NCBI RefSeq assembly: GCF_030247185.1
Contig: NC_080571.1
Span: 364,001-428,000 of the forward strand
Length of the DNA: 64,000 nt
Source of the DNA: Malaya genurostris
Taxonomy: Eukaryota; Arthropoda; Insecta; Diptera; Culicidae
Direction of reading: 5' to 3'
Every line of letters starts with the position of its first letter. Position 1 is the first letter of the stretch. The translations under genes were made by a program, and so were the position numbers. Below are positions 43,806-56,219 of this stretch, in pieces. The notes under the pieces are model-generated. The model was given only the letters and a program-made list of their open reading frames with translations, made no database searches and was not told the origin of the DNA.

Positions 43806-44175
43806 ACTTCAAGATGAATGAAAGATGTACTCTATGAAGGATATTCAAAAGGTGCAAAGGTGATCCAAAAAATGGCATCATTAAATCTGAGATGGTGAAA
43901 TTGAATTTAAATTTGTGAAAATCGGTTCAGTATTCGCGAGGAAAGTAAGTGATATTATTTTTACAGTGTAATACCAGAACCGGAAGTCGAATGCAGATGA
44001 AATTCAGAAACTTTGTTTGGGACCTTACGAACCTTTATTTGAATGTGAGTTTGTGAAAAACCGTTTCAGACATTTCGATTGACATTATTTTCATTTTTTT
44101 CGAACGTGATATGATGATAAAAAACTTGGTTTTTACAGTGATTGCATAGCCTTTCACTACGAAAAAGGCAAAACG
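43806..44175 (+). repeat. Dispersed mosquito repeat, diverged 3' copy
   Basis: It has CCAGAACCGGAAGTCGAATG, GTGATTGCATAGCCTTTC and a terminal GAAAAAGGCAAAA. Confidence 0.6.
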
Positions 44176-44794
44176 TGACATATGAATTTCATTCAACACA
44201 TTTTTGCGAATTTCTTAAAACTGTCTTTTAAATATCTTAAGTAAAAATCCCTTCTATGTCATAAGGCAATATTTTTCTCTTTTCAGTCTCGGTGCAGATT
44301 AGGACTGACAAAGGTTTAATTAGATGAAATTTTCTTTTATCTCCTTAACATTTATTAGAGGTTCATTTTTAACAGCTTTCCAAGTGTAGTCCAAAGGTAA
44401 CTAATGAATTTGGGTTTGATTTTTTTTCGCAAAAGATAAAAAAAAATCATTCAGTACGCGGCACAGCCAAAGAAGCTCGCATTAACGTTGCTGTCATGTA
44501 GCTACCAGCAGGCAAATCGGTGAACCCTTTTACCTCACCTCTGTCAGACACCAAGACAACCGTTCCTGACAGGTTCTGGCCCATGAAAGCGGAGAGATGT
44601 ATGGTTACTAACAGTTTGCAATACAGCTGTCAGCAGAAGTAATCAGAAACGCAAGGAAAAATTTCATGTTTTAGACGTGGACGTCTTTTCTTTTCTATAC
44701 TGGCTGAAATTCCAAATTTTCACAATTTATATTATTGTTATTTCAATCTGAAGCGAAATGTTCCAAGATGGTTATTATCACCATTTTTACTATG
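44176..44794. other. Intergenic, no gene seen
   Basis: No family was recognised. Confidence 0.4.
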
Positions 44795-44796
44795 TA

Positions 44797-45715
44797 ACAC
44801 ATGGATCAATAAGTCCCGAGACTAAAGCAGAGATGGCGCTCGTAGTAAACCAGTAACCACGTCTTTCTAGAGTACTAACCTTTGCTTGAAACGGGTTAAA
44901 ATTTTAAGTCGATACGACCAGAAACAGCTGAGTTATCGAGGTTGGAGTAAAGTCGTTTTGTAGTTTGTTTAAAAAATGAAAAAAAAACGAGTTTCGTGTT
45001 TTGATTAAACATTGTTTTTTAATGGGTAAAAACACCGTGCAAGCGAAACAATGGATTGAAAAATGTTATCCGGATTCTTGTCCATCAAAAGCAACGATTT
45101 TTCGGTGGTTCGCCGAGTTTAAACGTGGTCGTACCGACACAAATGACGCGGAACGCTCGGTTAGACCTGTTGAAGCCGTTACACCGGAAAATGTGAGTGA
45201 AGTGACAAAAATTATCATGAAAGATCGTAAAGTGAAGCTCCGTGAGATTGCTGAGATGACACAGATATCATATGGAAGTGTATTTACTATCCTTCATGAA
45301 AAATTGAGCATGAAAAAGGTTTTTTCCAAGTGGGTGCCGCGATTGCTTTCGACAATGATAATGCACCCTGCCACAAGTCGATGAAAACAATGGCGAAATT
45401 GAACGAATTGGGCTTTGATCTGCTTCCCCACCCCCCATACTCGCCAGATTCAGCCCCCAGTGACTACTGGCTCTTTGCTGATCTTAAAAAAATGCTCCAG
45501 GGAAAAAGATTTGGCTCAAATGAGGAGGTCATCGCTGAAACTGAAGCTTATTTTGAAGCGAAAGATACATTTTTTTATAAACATGGTATTGAAAAATTGG
45601 AAAAACGTTGGAACCATTGTTTCTCCCTAAAAGGTGATTATGTTGATGAATAAAAAAAATTGAAATAAAAAATGTTGTTTCCATTGTTAGTCTCGGGACT
45701 TAATGATCCATGTGC
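44797..45715 (+). mobile_element. mariner (DD34D) transposon, internally deleted
   Basis: The terminal repeats read ACATGGATCAATAAGTCCCG on the left and ACATGGATCATTAAGTCCCG from the right, with TA at 44795-44796 and 45716-45717. At 919 bp it has lost about a third of the expected length. Confidence 0.9.
45001..45653 (+). pseudogene. mariner transposase with central deletion
   Basis: The N-terminal frame (FLMGKNTVQAKQWIEKCYPD, FRWFAEFKRGRTDTNDAERS, then a second helix-turn-helix LREIAEMTQISYGSVF) reaches KKVFSKWVP. The sequence then jumps, with a frame change near 45330, to AFDNDNAPCHKS. The segment with the first catalytic Asp is gone. The other two catalytic Asp residues survive in DNDNAPCHK and YSPDSAPSDYWLF, 34 residues apart, which defines mariner. 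The C terminus GIEKLEKRWNHC is complete. The expected start upstream (near 44976) is out of frame. Confidence 0.88.
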
Positions 45716-45994
45716 TAATTGCTGAAAAATAGGTTTAAAGGCAATGGAAAAATCAACCGAATCTATAAATAGGTGCTCGATCATAATTTTTATCTCAGTC
45801 AACGCATTCTTGCAGAGCAGATGGGGGGAAACAAGACAAGTGCGGTTCTAAATATATAGAAACAATTACGGGTACAGCGCAGCTTTTACGTATTAATGAA
45901 TTCGAGGGTAAGATTTATTTGCGTGTCCCTAACTGAATGATCTGGGTCCCATCAAGGGCCCACTTGGACCGTGGACCACGTCTGTAAAGTCGGT

Positions 45995-46337
45995 TTTGGT
46001 AAGCATTTTTTCAAACCCAATCGAAAATCAAAAAAACTTTTACCCGTACCCGACCCGAACCCGAGATTAATTTTTCTTTCAAACCCGAGCCCGATCCATA
46101 CCCGATAAAATATAAAAATCTTCACCCGTACCCGAAAACAGTCCCGAAACTCGAAAAACAACCCGAAACTCGACCAAATTTTTTAACTCGTACACGATGA
46201 AAAAAATCTGCAGCCGTGCCTGACCCGAATACGATAAACATATCTTTTTCTGTACCCGAGCTCGACCAGTACTCGACCAATACCTGGGTTCGGGTCGGGT
46301 CTCTCGTACAAATACCCGAAACCCCACCATCTCTGCT
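45995..46337 (-). repeat. Degenerate CGGGTTCGGGTACGGG-type repeat
   Basis: On the plus strand, ACCCGTACCCGACCCGAACC-like words recur with AAAATTTTT spacers. The right edge is CCATCTCTG, the inverse of CAGAGATGG, similar to hAT-like MITE ends, but no matching left end is certain. Confidence 0.5.
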
Positions 46338-47284
46338 GACCATGCATTGCTTCTGTGCGCTTAGAAGTCAGTTGAAACAGAAAGTAGATTACTGCATCAG
46401 CATGACTTTGTTTTTAAAATGTATGTTTTGTGGTTTTAAGTCTATTTAATTACATTATCATTGTTGTGTTTATAAAAACATTTTATTTTCTTTTATATCT
46501 ATAACTCTAACGTGTATATAAATAATTCTGAAAAATATTTAAGGTTTGCAAACTAATCTAATTTGTATTGAGTGTAAATTTTCAGCTAAGTTCTAAAATC
46601 GAATGATTTAAAAAATATATTGAGAGTGTCAAATTTCCTACAAATCTTTCTTGGACACATTTTTTATACAATTTAATTATGATGATGGTCCCGCCTCATA
46701 CCCCCAAAGGTGTGAGCTGGACAATTTATCTAAATGATAATAAATATTGCATCACATATTTTAACAAGTTAACTGAATATAAAACGATCTGGTTAATCCA
46801 GCAGGTATAGATTTTCTTAGAGTACAACTGAGAACAAGAAAACATTCAAATATTTCCGGTTTACTATCCAGAGTCATTCAAGAAAATTTCCTACCCGGGA
46901 AGATCCTTGAACAAATCAGGTATCGAACCCGATATCTTTGTCAGCATCAGACAGTAATTCACCTGGACCTTCATCGCTTCACCGGAGTTCATCGCTACAA
47001 ACATCAGTTACGATGGAGTAACGAGACTGCGGATGAGCAGAGCCAAACCCAATTCCATCAACAACTTCCGATCCCGATTAGTTTTCGAAATATAATCAAT
47101 AAATCATTACTCAACTCTTACAAAGTCAAGATTCGAACATGACACGTAGAATGCTAATGCTCTCAAAAAAAAGAGAACATATCCAGTTCCAGTCATATTC
47201 ATTTTCCAGATTACCTCTACCTGTTTTGCGCGCGCAAGGCTCATACTTTTGTAGACAATTCATTTTTTTTTAACTCTGAAACAA
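46338..47284. other. Intergenic, no gene seen
   Basis: Nothing recognisable in coding or repeat structure. Confidence 0.4.
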
Positions 47285-48835
47285 ATTATTAAAAATCCAT
47301 CATCACCATACAGAACATAACAACCTAATGCGTCTTACACGAAAAAAATAATAAATGAAAATAAATAAATACAATCTTCGCCATTTTACACAATTTTCGA
47401 AAAAATCAAATTGGGCATTTTAAGATCTAATTACAGAATAGATTTTACGTGTGAAATACACAATTTTTTTTAGCTCCCTCAATGTTGCAGCACGCTTGAT
47501 TCGTCCTGGCATCGAATTGAAAAAACTAATCCCTTTGTACAATAACGAGTTTTGCGATCTGGCTGATAAAAAGCTTGGTGTTCTCGCATCAGACGCATTT
47601 CTAGTATTGTACCTATGCAAGTCACTTCCTCTTTCAATCCGATCACACAAATATCGAGGCAGCATTCCATTTAAGATTTTGAAAATGAACATCATTGTTA
47701 AATAATATACTCTCTGTTTCACTGAAAGCCATTGTAATGCATTCAATAGAATATTAGAGGAAGTATATCTATTACATTTTAAAATCAATCGCATGACTTT
47801 ATTTTGCAGTCGCTTTAGTCTCAATATCGGCGTGTTATTAGCAAGGAACAGAATTGATGAGCAGAAGTCAATGTGAGGAGAGATTATTGATTTATGTAGG
47901 AGAATTTTACTACTGGTCTTCAAATCATTTTTTAGGCGGCATAATACACCGTACTTTTTGGCAACCTCCTTGATGACGGTGTTAACGTGAGATTTGAATG
48001 TTAGCTTTTCATCAATTATGACTCCAAGATACTTCAACTCTCTAACGCGATCAATAATCTCTCCATCAATTTCAATGTTGGCTTCACGTCCAGTGCTTAA
48101 AGAAGAAATAACCATATATTTAGTTTTTGCGACATTCAGTTTTAGCTGTTTGAATTTTAACCACTGAGTCAGAGAATGTAGGTCTTCGTTCAAATGTGCA
48201 ACCGCTTCATCCAAATTCTTAGCTGTAATGAACAGAACAGTATCTTCAGCAAACAAATTTATTTCACCAAACCGCTTCATATCATTTATGTACATAATAA
48301 ACAAAGTCGGTCCTAAGACACTACCCTGTGGCACACCAAGTGAATTACCCTGGAAATTAGACACAACATCGTTGAAAACAGTTCTCTGGGTTCTATCAAA
48401 CAAATAGCTGTCAATTGTTCAAAAGTGATTGGGTAAAATTCAAGAAATCTACAATAATTACTAATCGGCTGTGTTATTTCAACAGGTTCACCAACCAGAT
48501 CAATACTTTGATTGATCTGTTGTACACTATTTATGAAATAATTGTTTAATTTTTCTGGTATCACTTGCTCTGAGTGCTCTTCTATACCATTAAATGTTAA
48601 TGTTTTTGTGTAGGTTTTAGTAATTGTTTAAGAATTTTCCATAACTCCTTGCTGTTTGTCTGATTTTGATCGATCTTCCTCAGAACATATTCATTTCTAG
48701 TCTTCTTCAGGGCTCGTGGATAAATGTTTCGTGCATTGGTATAGGCACGCCAGTGACTTTCATTGTTAGTTCTACAGACCCTCTTGTACTGTTTTTCCCT
48801 CTCTCGTTTTAATTTAACGTTTCCTAGCTACCACG
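47285..48835 (-). mobile_element. Jockey/CR1-group LINE, 5'-truncated and internally deleted
   Basis: The minus strand carries an RT upstream segment (48835-48420), then RT from motif B onward and a long C-terminal region to 47420. The RT core blocks before GVPQGS are missing. No RNase H is present, unlike the two I-clade LINEs. Confidence 0.8.
47420..48600 (-). pseudogene. LINE reverse transcriptase, 3' half intact
   Basis: From 48830 down: NNESHWRAYTNARNIYPRAL and SKELWKILKQLLK (stops near 48625), then PEKLNNYFINSVQQINQS and FLEFYPITFEQL. The frame then jumps near 48420 to SYLFDRTQRTVFNDVVSN. An uninterrupted frame of about 327 residues follows: GVPQGSVLGPTLFIMYIND, motif C changed from YADD to FAEDT, LKYLGVIIDEKLTFKSHV and the conserved tail LYKGISFFNSMPGRIK. 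The altered motif C means the polymerase would be dead even without the deletion. Confidence 0.85.
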
Positions 48836-49138
48836 ATTCAAAGAAAGTACAAGCAAAAATACATCCGCTTTTTAAAAAAATCATATTTGAGTCGAATTGG
48901 TCTTCCCATCCAAACAAAACAAATGGATTGCTATTTTAAGAACGTTTGCCAAATTCATTTAAATTGAAGAAAGTCGATTTCCGTTTAGTCAGCTTTTCTA
49001 TGTACAGTTAACTTCTTTGAATTTCTATCACCAATCTTCCTTTCTGTTATTTCGGGAGTTTGTAGATCTGTCAAAAAACTCGGATTGTCGCTTGCTTCTT
49101 CCTGCCTCAGAGTATTTTTACTTTAATTCAACTTACAC

Positions 49139-49345
49139 GGATAAAAATATTTTGTGAATTTACATCTGTTTTCATGCTCACATTTGGGGCAGGCAATAAA
49201 ACATAAAGTTACTTTACAACTCTGTAGATTCCAATGAAATTTAATCCCAAAACTAAGCGTTAATTGAAAGATACAGCTCTATTCGTTGAAACTTCAATGC
49301 AATCCTATTTAGGTTGTATTGATGATGATTTTCAATCAAACTTTC
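49139..49345 (+). repeat. Repeat shared with 51167-51375
   Basis: GATAAAAATATTTTGTGAAT, TTTACATC, GGCAGGCAAT and AACTAAGCGTT occur in the same order at both sites. The DD37E transposon at 49373 inserted just beyond or within this copy. Confidence 0.65.
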
Positions 49346-49372
49346 GAATCAACCCATTTCTATTCCACGTTA

Positions 49373-50560
49373 AAGACTGTCCCAGAATGTAAGGACGCAA
49401 CCAAAAACCGCTGCCATTTCGCAATGGTTCAGAATCTGTCAATTTTTATGGGTGCGTCCTGTTGTTTACACTCTTCTCTAACCACTCGTGCAGTTGTTTA
49501 TTCGTTTTCATTAGTTTGTTTCGAAATGCGTGGACTTTCAGCAGTACAACGTCGGAAAATTGTGTACAAATGGTGCACAGAACGCGGACTGTCACTGAGA
49601 AAAATAGCAAAAATGGAAGGAGTAAGTTAAAAAGCCGTGCGAAATGCAATCAGGAAGTTCGGTGAGGATAACACCTTTGAGGATAAACCGAAAACGGGTC
49701 GAAAAAAAGGTCCTGCTAATCCTCAGTTGGATAAACGTATACTGAAGTCAAATGTTCTTCGTGCTAAAGAACGTTTGAATCTTCGAACTTATAAGAAGCA
49801 GAAACAACCAAAACGTAGTCCGAAACAAGAAGCACCGATCAAGCCGAGGGTTCGAAAGCTGTACAATACGATTCTTGCTGGAAATTTGAACTGCATACTC
49901 ATGGACGACGAAACCTACGTGAAACTCGATTACAAATCCTTGCCGGGACCACAATATTATACGGTGCGAGAAGGGCAAGTGTTAAACCAGTCCGAGACAT
50001 CGATTGAAGTCGCAAAATTTGGTAAGAAAGCTATGGTCTGGCAAGCAACTTGTAGCTGCGGTAAGATTTCGAAACCCTTCATCACCAGTGCTTCAATGAA
50101 CAGCGAAATATACATCAAGGAATGTTTACAAAAACGACTTCTACCCATGATTCGAAGCCACAAGAATCCTGTTGTCTTCCGGCCAGATCTTGCTTCTTGC
50201 CACTACTCGAAATCAACGGTAGAATGGTATACTACCAAAAATGTCACTTTCGTCCCAAAAGACATGAATCCACCAAATTGCCCACAACTTCGACCAATTG
50301 AGGAAATTTGGGGCATTAACGAAGGCACATCTTAGGAAACATGTCTCGGCAGCCGAAACCATTCAACAGTTCGAAAAAGATTGGAAAAAAGTGTCAAAAC
50401 TTGTCGCCAAGAAGTCTGTACGGAATTTAATGAGGAACGTTCGCAAGAAGGTGCGCCAGCTAGTCTACAATGGCTAAGTAGCAAATGTTGAGAACAATAT
50501 TCTTTTGTTGTAGTCTAATATTATCAGTATATCGAATAAAATTTGAATAGGGACAGTCTT
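49373..50560 (+). mobile_element. DD37E (ITmD37E) Tc1/mariner transposon, full length
   Basis: The termini AAGACTGTCCC are inverted repeats, with TA at 49371-49372 and 50561-50562. It is 1188 bp, as expected for this family. The transposase is present throughout with only one stop and one frameshift. Confidence 0.92.
49526..50477 (+). pseudogene. DD37E transposase, nearly intact (one stop, one frameshift)
   Basis: The start is the ATG at 49526 (MRGLSAVQRRKIVYKWCTE). A helix-turn-helix LSLRKIAKMEGVS is followed by an in-frame TAA at 49628-49630 and continues KAVRNAIRKFGEDNTFEDKP. The catalytic residues are all present: D in LMDDETYVKLD, D in FRPDLASCHYS, and E in QLRPIEEIW, with 37 residues between the last two. 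That spacing defines the mosquito DD37E family. Just after IWGIN a single extra base shifts the frame. The tail KAHLRKHVSAAETIQQFEKD continues in the new frame to a stop at 50475-50477. In family members this enzyme cuts and pastes the element at TA sites. This copy looks recently inactivated. Confidence 0.92.
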
Positions 50561-50712
50561 TACTGTTGATTTATATGTCGTGTAAATTTCATTACTTCTT
50601 TCTGTATATTCAACTCATTGCTTATTACAATCGAAGAAAGATTTTTTTTATCACAATGCGTAGATTGGAAATCGAGTAATCGGTAAAATAATATTGCTAC
50701 TTTACTAATGAG

Positions 50713-50800
50713 ATGACTATTGGTAAAAAGCCCTATTACCCAAACGTTCGAAGTTTAGGGACCAAAATCGACGAGCTTTCCCTGTGCGCTTATAGAAAAA
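50713..50800 (+). pseudogene. LINE endonuclease N-terminal scrap
   Basis: YYPNVRSLGTKIDELSL resembles the opening of Jockey-group LINE endonucleases (YYQNVRGLRTKID-type). Homology stops after about 25 codons. Confidence 0.55.
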
Positions 50801-50982
50801 AAATCGGAAGCGACGTCTCTCTCGCTTTGTTATGTTGCTCTAGCGAAGTTACCAGTGTTTCAATGTTAAGTAGACTTTCATGCGATGTGTCAATAAATCA
50901 AAATTATATGAAATATCACTACCATGCAATAGTCTACTTTAACCGAGATTCCAACAAACGACATTTAGACTTCATGAACTGA

Positions 50983-53957
50983 TAACTACAAGCACACGAA
51001 CATTTCTTTTGTTGTATATCTATTCGATTTTAGTGAACCGTCACATAAGTTTATTTAGAATGTGTTAAGATCAAATAAATTATAACTTGACTGATAGATT
51101 CATTAAGACTTATTTTATTGTCAGATAAATTGATGGAATAAATAAATAAAATCAAACTTCCCTACACAGATAAAAATATTTTGTGAATTTACATCAATTT
51201 TCATGCACATATTTGGAGCAGGCAATTGAATGTAAAGTTAATTTACAATTCTCTATTTTCAATGTAGTTTGAAAGCAAAACTAAGCGTTTTTTTAAACAT
51301 ACAGTCTTGTTTATTAAAAAATCATTGCATTCCAATTTAATTTTACATCAATCATCGTTTTAAATCCGATTCTCGATTCAACTGATGTCTATCTCATAGT
51401 ACTATTGATTTGAAGCCGTTTTCAATGATAGTGTTGCTGATGAATCGCCATATCTAATTGACAATAAGGGACGCGGATGAATTGAGCCCACCACCACCTT
51501 ACTGAATAACAAAAATGGTTTCGTATATTGAACTCTACTTGAAAGGGTTTCGAAAGTGGACAACACTCAATTCACCTAACGAATATTCTACTTCAATTTA
51601 TGAAACGTATAAGCAATTCTTCTCATGAGGAAAAAGTGCTTACGGTTTGCGCTTTTAAATGTAATTCAAATTCATGATGCTATTCCGTTTATCATTGCGT
51701 ATGCATCATTCCTCATTTTCTAATTTCATCACCATGTTCGTATGCCGATGACCATCGAGTAGTCAACATAAAGAAGAACTAACACAAATCACAAGTCAAG
51801 TGAAATTTTCTCACGCCTGATGGTCATAATATGTATCTTTTGTCTGAACGTACATGCTGAGAGCGTTCATTAATTATTCTATTACGTTTTTCCGGAAGAA
51901 CATTTGAGTTATGATAGGCGGGAAAACTTTGGAAGCAAGTTACCTACTCGTGGTGAATTCGGTTCAGGCATCAAATTAAAGAGCAATTCATCAAATTAAA
52001 GAGCAGTTCAAGTAAGAAGGAGTGTTTCAGTGGAATTCAATGATCTTCTTTTCCGTTTTGTTTTCTAATCTTTGTTTTCACGTATTTATGACGAGATATT
52101 TAACATTTTTTCTAGAGACTCTTTGTTGAAATATACTAATAGGTCCTGCGTTTCTCAGGGAGAACATTCGCGAACAAGTTCCTAAAAAATTAACCTCATC
52201 TCGTTTGTATGCTAATATCATTCACTTAAGATGCATCTTTAAGTAATTTGTGCTGAAGCGCTTTTTCGTTTGTCTTATGCAAATCCCGTCGGTTGTCTTC
52301 GTTATGGGTGGTATCTTCTATGACTGCGACGTTAATGCGATTTTCTGCTGAAAAACTGAATATACAAAGTTTTCGAGAACAATGAGACAAATGACCATGA
52401 GAATGAATGATCCGGTAGAATGTGCTTTTTCTGGCATCGTCAGAATAGTTAGGCTCAAATCAAATCCCATTCTAAAAGTATTTAAACCAACAGTGAAAGT
52501 GATATAATTTACGCACACAGAAATATTTGTGGATGAAAGCCGAGTATTTCATTCGGTATCTATCTCAAAATAATAATGGGGCCAAGAGCTTCAATTCATG
52601 TGTTCACGGGGTCTGAGCGAACCGATAAACAGAACACGGTTATTGAATCTCGCGCCAATAGGCTTTACTGCAAGGGGTTGGTGCAGCCGAAATGTATCGT
52701 AATTGCCGATTAGATTAAATTAGTACATTGAAGCGAACCAAACAAATCCTCAAACTTGAGTTTTTCGTCAGATAATCCCACCTAGATGCTCCGTGTGATA
52801 CGCCAAACGCACCCGTTACCTTTCCTTCGGTTCCACAATGCACAGTTATGCCTCCCTATTTCGATAACTGCTTGATTTAGATCACCTAATATATTACCAT
52901 ATTGGTATTATAATAATTAAAATATAGCTTTTTGATAATTTTGCGTTACTGGCAACGTTTCGAAAATTTATTCATCTTCAGGGTAACTCGACCAAAGTTA
53001 CTAAAACCTTGTACAAAAATGTATGAACTATGGAATATAAAGAATGTGATGAAACTAGCCAGACATTATCCGTTCAATACTGATATTGTTTGTATTTAAA
53101 AGATGAAATGAATGTGAAACTCAAAACTAAACACTCTTGCTTAAGTTCTTGATGAAGATCATTTGTAGCATCAATTGCCCCATTTTGCTATGTGAATGTG
53201 TCTAATCTAGGCCTTAGTGATTTAAAAAAACTCATCTCACTATTAGATAAAATATGCAGGTTTTTGTTAAAATAATTACTTTTGAGAGACATACAAAAAA
53301 AGAGAACCTCACTTGAAACGCCCATAAGAATCTTGCAATGCAATTGTAACTGACTCAAAATTGCTTTGATAATACATATCGTGACATTATGTCCAATGAA
53401 CAATCTATTTCAGTCTTAAACTGTTTTGTTCTTTCAAAATTGCTCAAATTCTTTCATTCTATATTTAAAATTTAATTAAAATAACCAGCACAATTGCTAT
53501 GCCTCAGTTCAAATTATTTTGGTCTGAATTTCATCTACGTAGCTTTAAGCCTAGTGCATGATTTTTCATTTTGGACCCCGAGACAATTGATAAAAGCTTC
53601 TAACGCGCAGAAATGCGCAGGGTGACACAAAAATGAACAGGCACAGCATTTTACTACCCATTTTAAACTCTAGGCACAAAACACGCTAAAAAATCTATAT
53701 GGAAGAAATAAAATAAATCTCATTGCACTCCAACTTCAAAGGAAAGTGGATGAAAGTGTGTAAGGAAAATGGTGCAAGTGTTGCACAGAATTTGAAGCGT
53801 AGCGTTATGTTCAAGGTGTGGACGGAGGTTAAATAAACCAACTATGCAAAAACATGCCTAATGTGTGTTTATACATTTCCTGAGAATTTCAAAACTATCC
53901 AACTTATAATGAATTCGTGGTGACAATTTTTACGTGAATACGTCTTACTTTTCTATG
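50983..53957. other. Long gene-free stretch
   Basis: It contains the second copy of the repeat at 51167-51375 and a hammerhead-like motif at 52941-52985 (see findings). Otherwise it is AT-rich with no frame longer than about 90 codons and nothing recognised on either strand. Confidence 0.4.
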
Positions 53958-54046
53958 GGCGTCTTTTCAAAATTCGCCCTGTGAAAGAATGGGTAGAACT
54001 TATTCGTTAATATCTCGAGTTGTACTGAACGAAATGAGAGCGGGTC
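53958..54046. other. GGCGTCTTTTCAAAATTCGCC segment
   Basis: The near-palindromic GGCGTCTTTTCAAAATTCGC and following AGAACTTATTCGTTAA are echoed near 60410-60460 (GCCTTTTCAAAATTTACC). They may be remnants of the long-TIR MITE group. Confidence 0.35.
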
Positions 54047-54168
54047 CTTTCGCCGTTTCGCCGAAAGCCATTTCGCCGAAGGTCGTTTCGCCGAATAGGT
54101 CATTTCGCCGAAAATCGTTTCGCCGAAAGGGTCATTTTGCCGAAAGAGTCATTTCGCCGCAAGGGTCA
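54047..54168 (+). repeat. TTTCGCCGAA minisatellite
   Basis: About seven units of TTTCGCCGAA(A) plus a spacer such as GGGTCA, of 15-21 bp each. The open frame reads a repeated SPKxISPK-like pattern, but this is the repeat, not a gene. Confidence 0.85.
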
Positions 54169-54179
54169 TGTCTCCTGTA

Positions 54180-56212
54180 TGTAATGTCTTCTGTATAACT
54201 GATGTGGCGCAGCCACATAACCGAAGCCAAGATGGCCGACGCCAGCTGAGTCGGCCGCCGACCCGACCCGAAGCGGCGGCCTCTCGCATACAAACCTGTA
54301 ACCGCCTCATTTGTCCGGTCTACTCAAAGCTAGGTTTCTTTGCTTTAGTTAGCACGTGAATCAAAACGATGTGGCGCAGCCGCATTAGATATTTTTTTTT
54401 CATTTTCACTTAATAAACGGAAAATACCACATACTTTTTCCTTGTAGATACACCTATGCAATTACCTTGATGCTTAGTAGCTAATAGTTGTAACCCTGTG
54501 GGTTTCATATATATTATTTGTTGACTCGACCACCAATTCCTCTCTACCTAGTTTCCCCTTGGCTACTCGTAAGCGAGTTACTCTCCCTCTCTTGGGTGTC
54601 GCACCTGGCACTGGTCATGCTACCTAGAATCCGTCTGACCGTGTCGATTGCACCGTTCTTGTGTTGACTCTATAGTGGTTCGAGCATTGAGGCTTGGTGA
54701 GGTTCGCCCAAAGATGGAGCCACCTGAGACCGTATTACCAAACAATAAACGACCTGCCAAAGTATGCATTTTTGTCGGGAATTTTGGTTGCACCCCGGTA
54801 AATGTCAGTCGTGTCTCACAACACTAGTTAATAAAACAGCTTAGCGGGAAATGAATCGATCTCTTTAGACCGTGACTGTCCAGCAAGACAGAAGTGCGCG
54901 ACGGAAACTAAAACTTATATCTAGTGGATGAAGAAAAATCTAAACCGCGTAAATTGTACAAAATTGTAAAATTGAGAGTTAGTAAGTGAAAGATGTGCAA
55001 ATGTGCACGGAACGACCGAACGACTTTGCTGAAACAAACTCTTATTTTTAGAGAATGTGTTTAGTTGGCGAATATCCTAGATACAAACCAGCAATATTTC
55101 AATCCAACACGAAATTCTCATTGACAACTAATTTTGTTATTAAAATCAGAAAATTTGTTTCTATTTATCTATCACCATCGTTGCTGAAGGACAGTACAAA
55201 GAAAACAACAATTAAATTGGTTTTATTAACAAGTTTATTAGCCAAAAACTCATGAGAAGTGTCAAAACAAAACAATCTATCAAAAAGCTAAAAAAGACAG
55301 TTTTGTTGAAACTGCTTGCAAATAGTTTTGATGTTTTTTGCATGTGTTACGATATATCCATATTTAAATTTCTAAACCGGTATGTAAAAATGCCGTAAAC
55401 TCTTAGTGGAAAGTGTATTTATTCAGAATTGGTGCGCATTTGAAGCGATTGTGTGTAAGAATGTTTATACGCAGAAAAGTGAGGTGAATTTCGTATTTTG
55501 TATCTTCCAACCTTCCGGGCTACGCCGTCCGGTGTACTACTTGTATTCGGTTTTTGTTTTCCGAGTGCTCAAAGTTTTCAGTGAAAGAGTCGATTTCGTG
55601 AAGTCGAATGAAGAAAACAGTGATTTCAAAGAAAAAATTTTAAACAGAAGTTTATGTTTCGTTTATGTCTTTTTCTCCAATACAACATCGTATTTCTACC
55701 TGCCAATATAGAAAAGACAACCGCGACGGCAAAACTCTTTTCGACAGTAGTGTGCCATCTAGTGGCTAGTAGTTATTACGGTGCTAACGTTTTTTCGGTG
55801 ACAGTGCGCCATATAGCTGCAAATTGCAGAAGCCAATTCAACCATTTATGTGGGTTGAAAACAACGTTTTATTTCTCTAATTCAACTGAAAAATTAGTTG
55901 AATGGAAATGAAGTGTGCCTTAGCTAAGAAATAACAGCACGTTTAATTGGTGAATTAAACTAAAAAAATATCCATTCCAATAAATGTTTTATTATTATTA
56001 TTATTAAGGGCATTAGAATTAAAAAATCTAAATTAGCAAAAGTAAGATTTTTTTAGTTGTTTCAAAAAATTACTAACTGAAATCAGAAAATCAACTAGTT
56101 TTTTCGCCAAAATGCTGATTTCGGTCTTTCCGTGTATATGAAAACCAGTGATGCCACGTTTGAAGATTCATCTGGGAATTTATAGATTTCCTAGTAACGC
56201 CATTTTTTCCAC
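54180..56212. other. Gene-free stretch with GC-rich island
   Basis: GATGTGGCGCAGCC(A/G)CAT occurs at 54200 and 54369. The GC-rich block 54215-54290 and the 54480-54830 block (GAGTTACTCTCCCTCTCTTG, CCAAACAATAAACGACC) look like transposon or LTR debris but have no matched partner. A short (ATT)n run lies near 55992. Confidence 0.4.
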
Positions 56213-56219
56213 TGCCATT

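Noticed and set aside
46079..46343. Minus-strand frames with repeated Arg/Gly
   Set aside because: They arise from the CGGGTTCGGGT-type repeat.
54480..54830. Possible solo LTR
   Set aside because: AATAAA and GC-richer sequence are present, but no second copy, TG...CA ends or target duplication were found.
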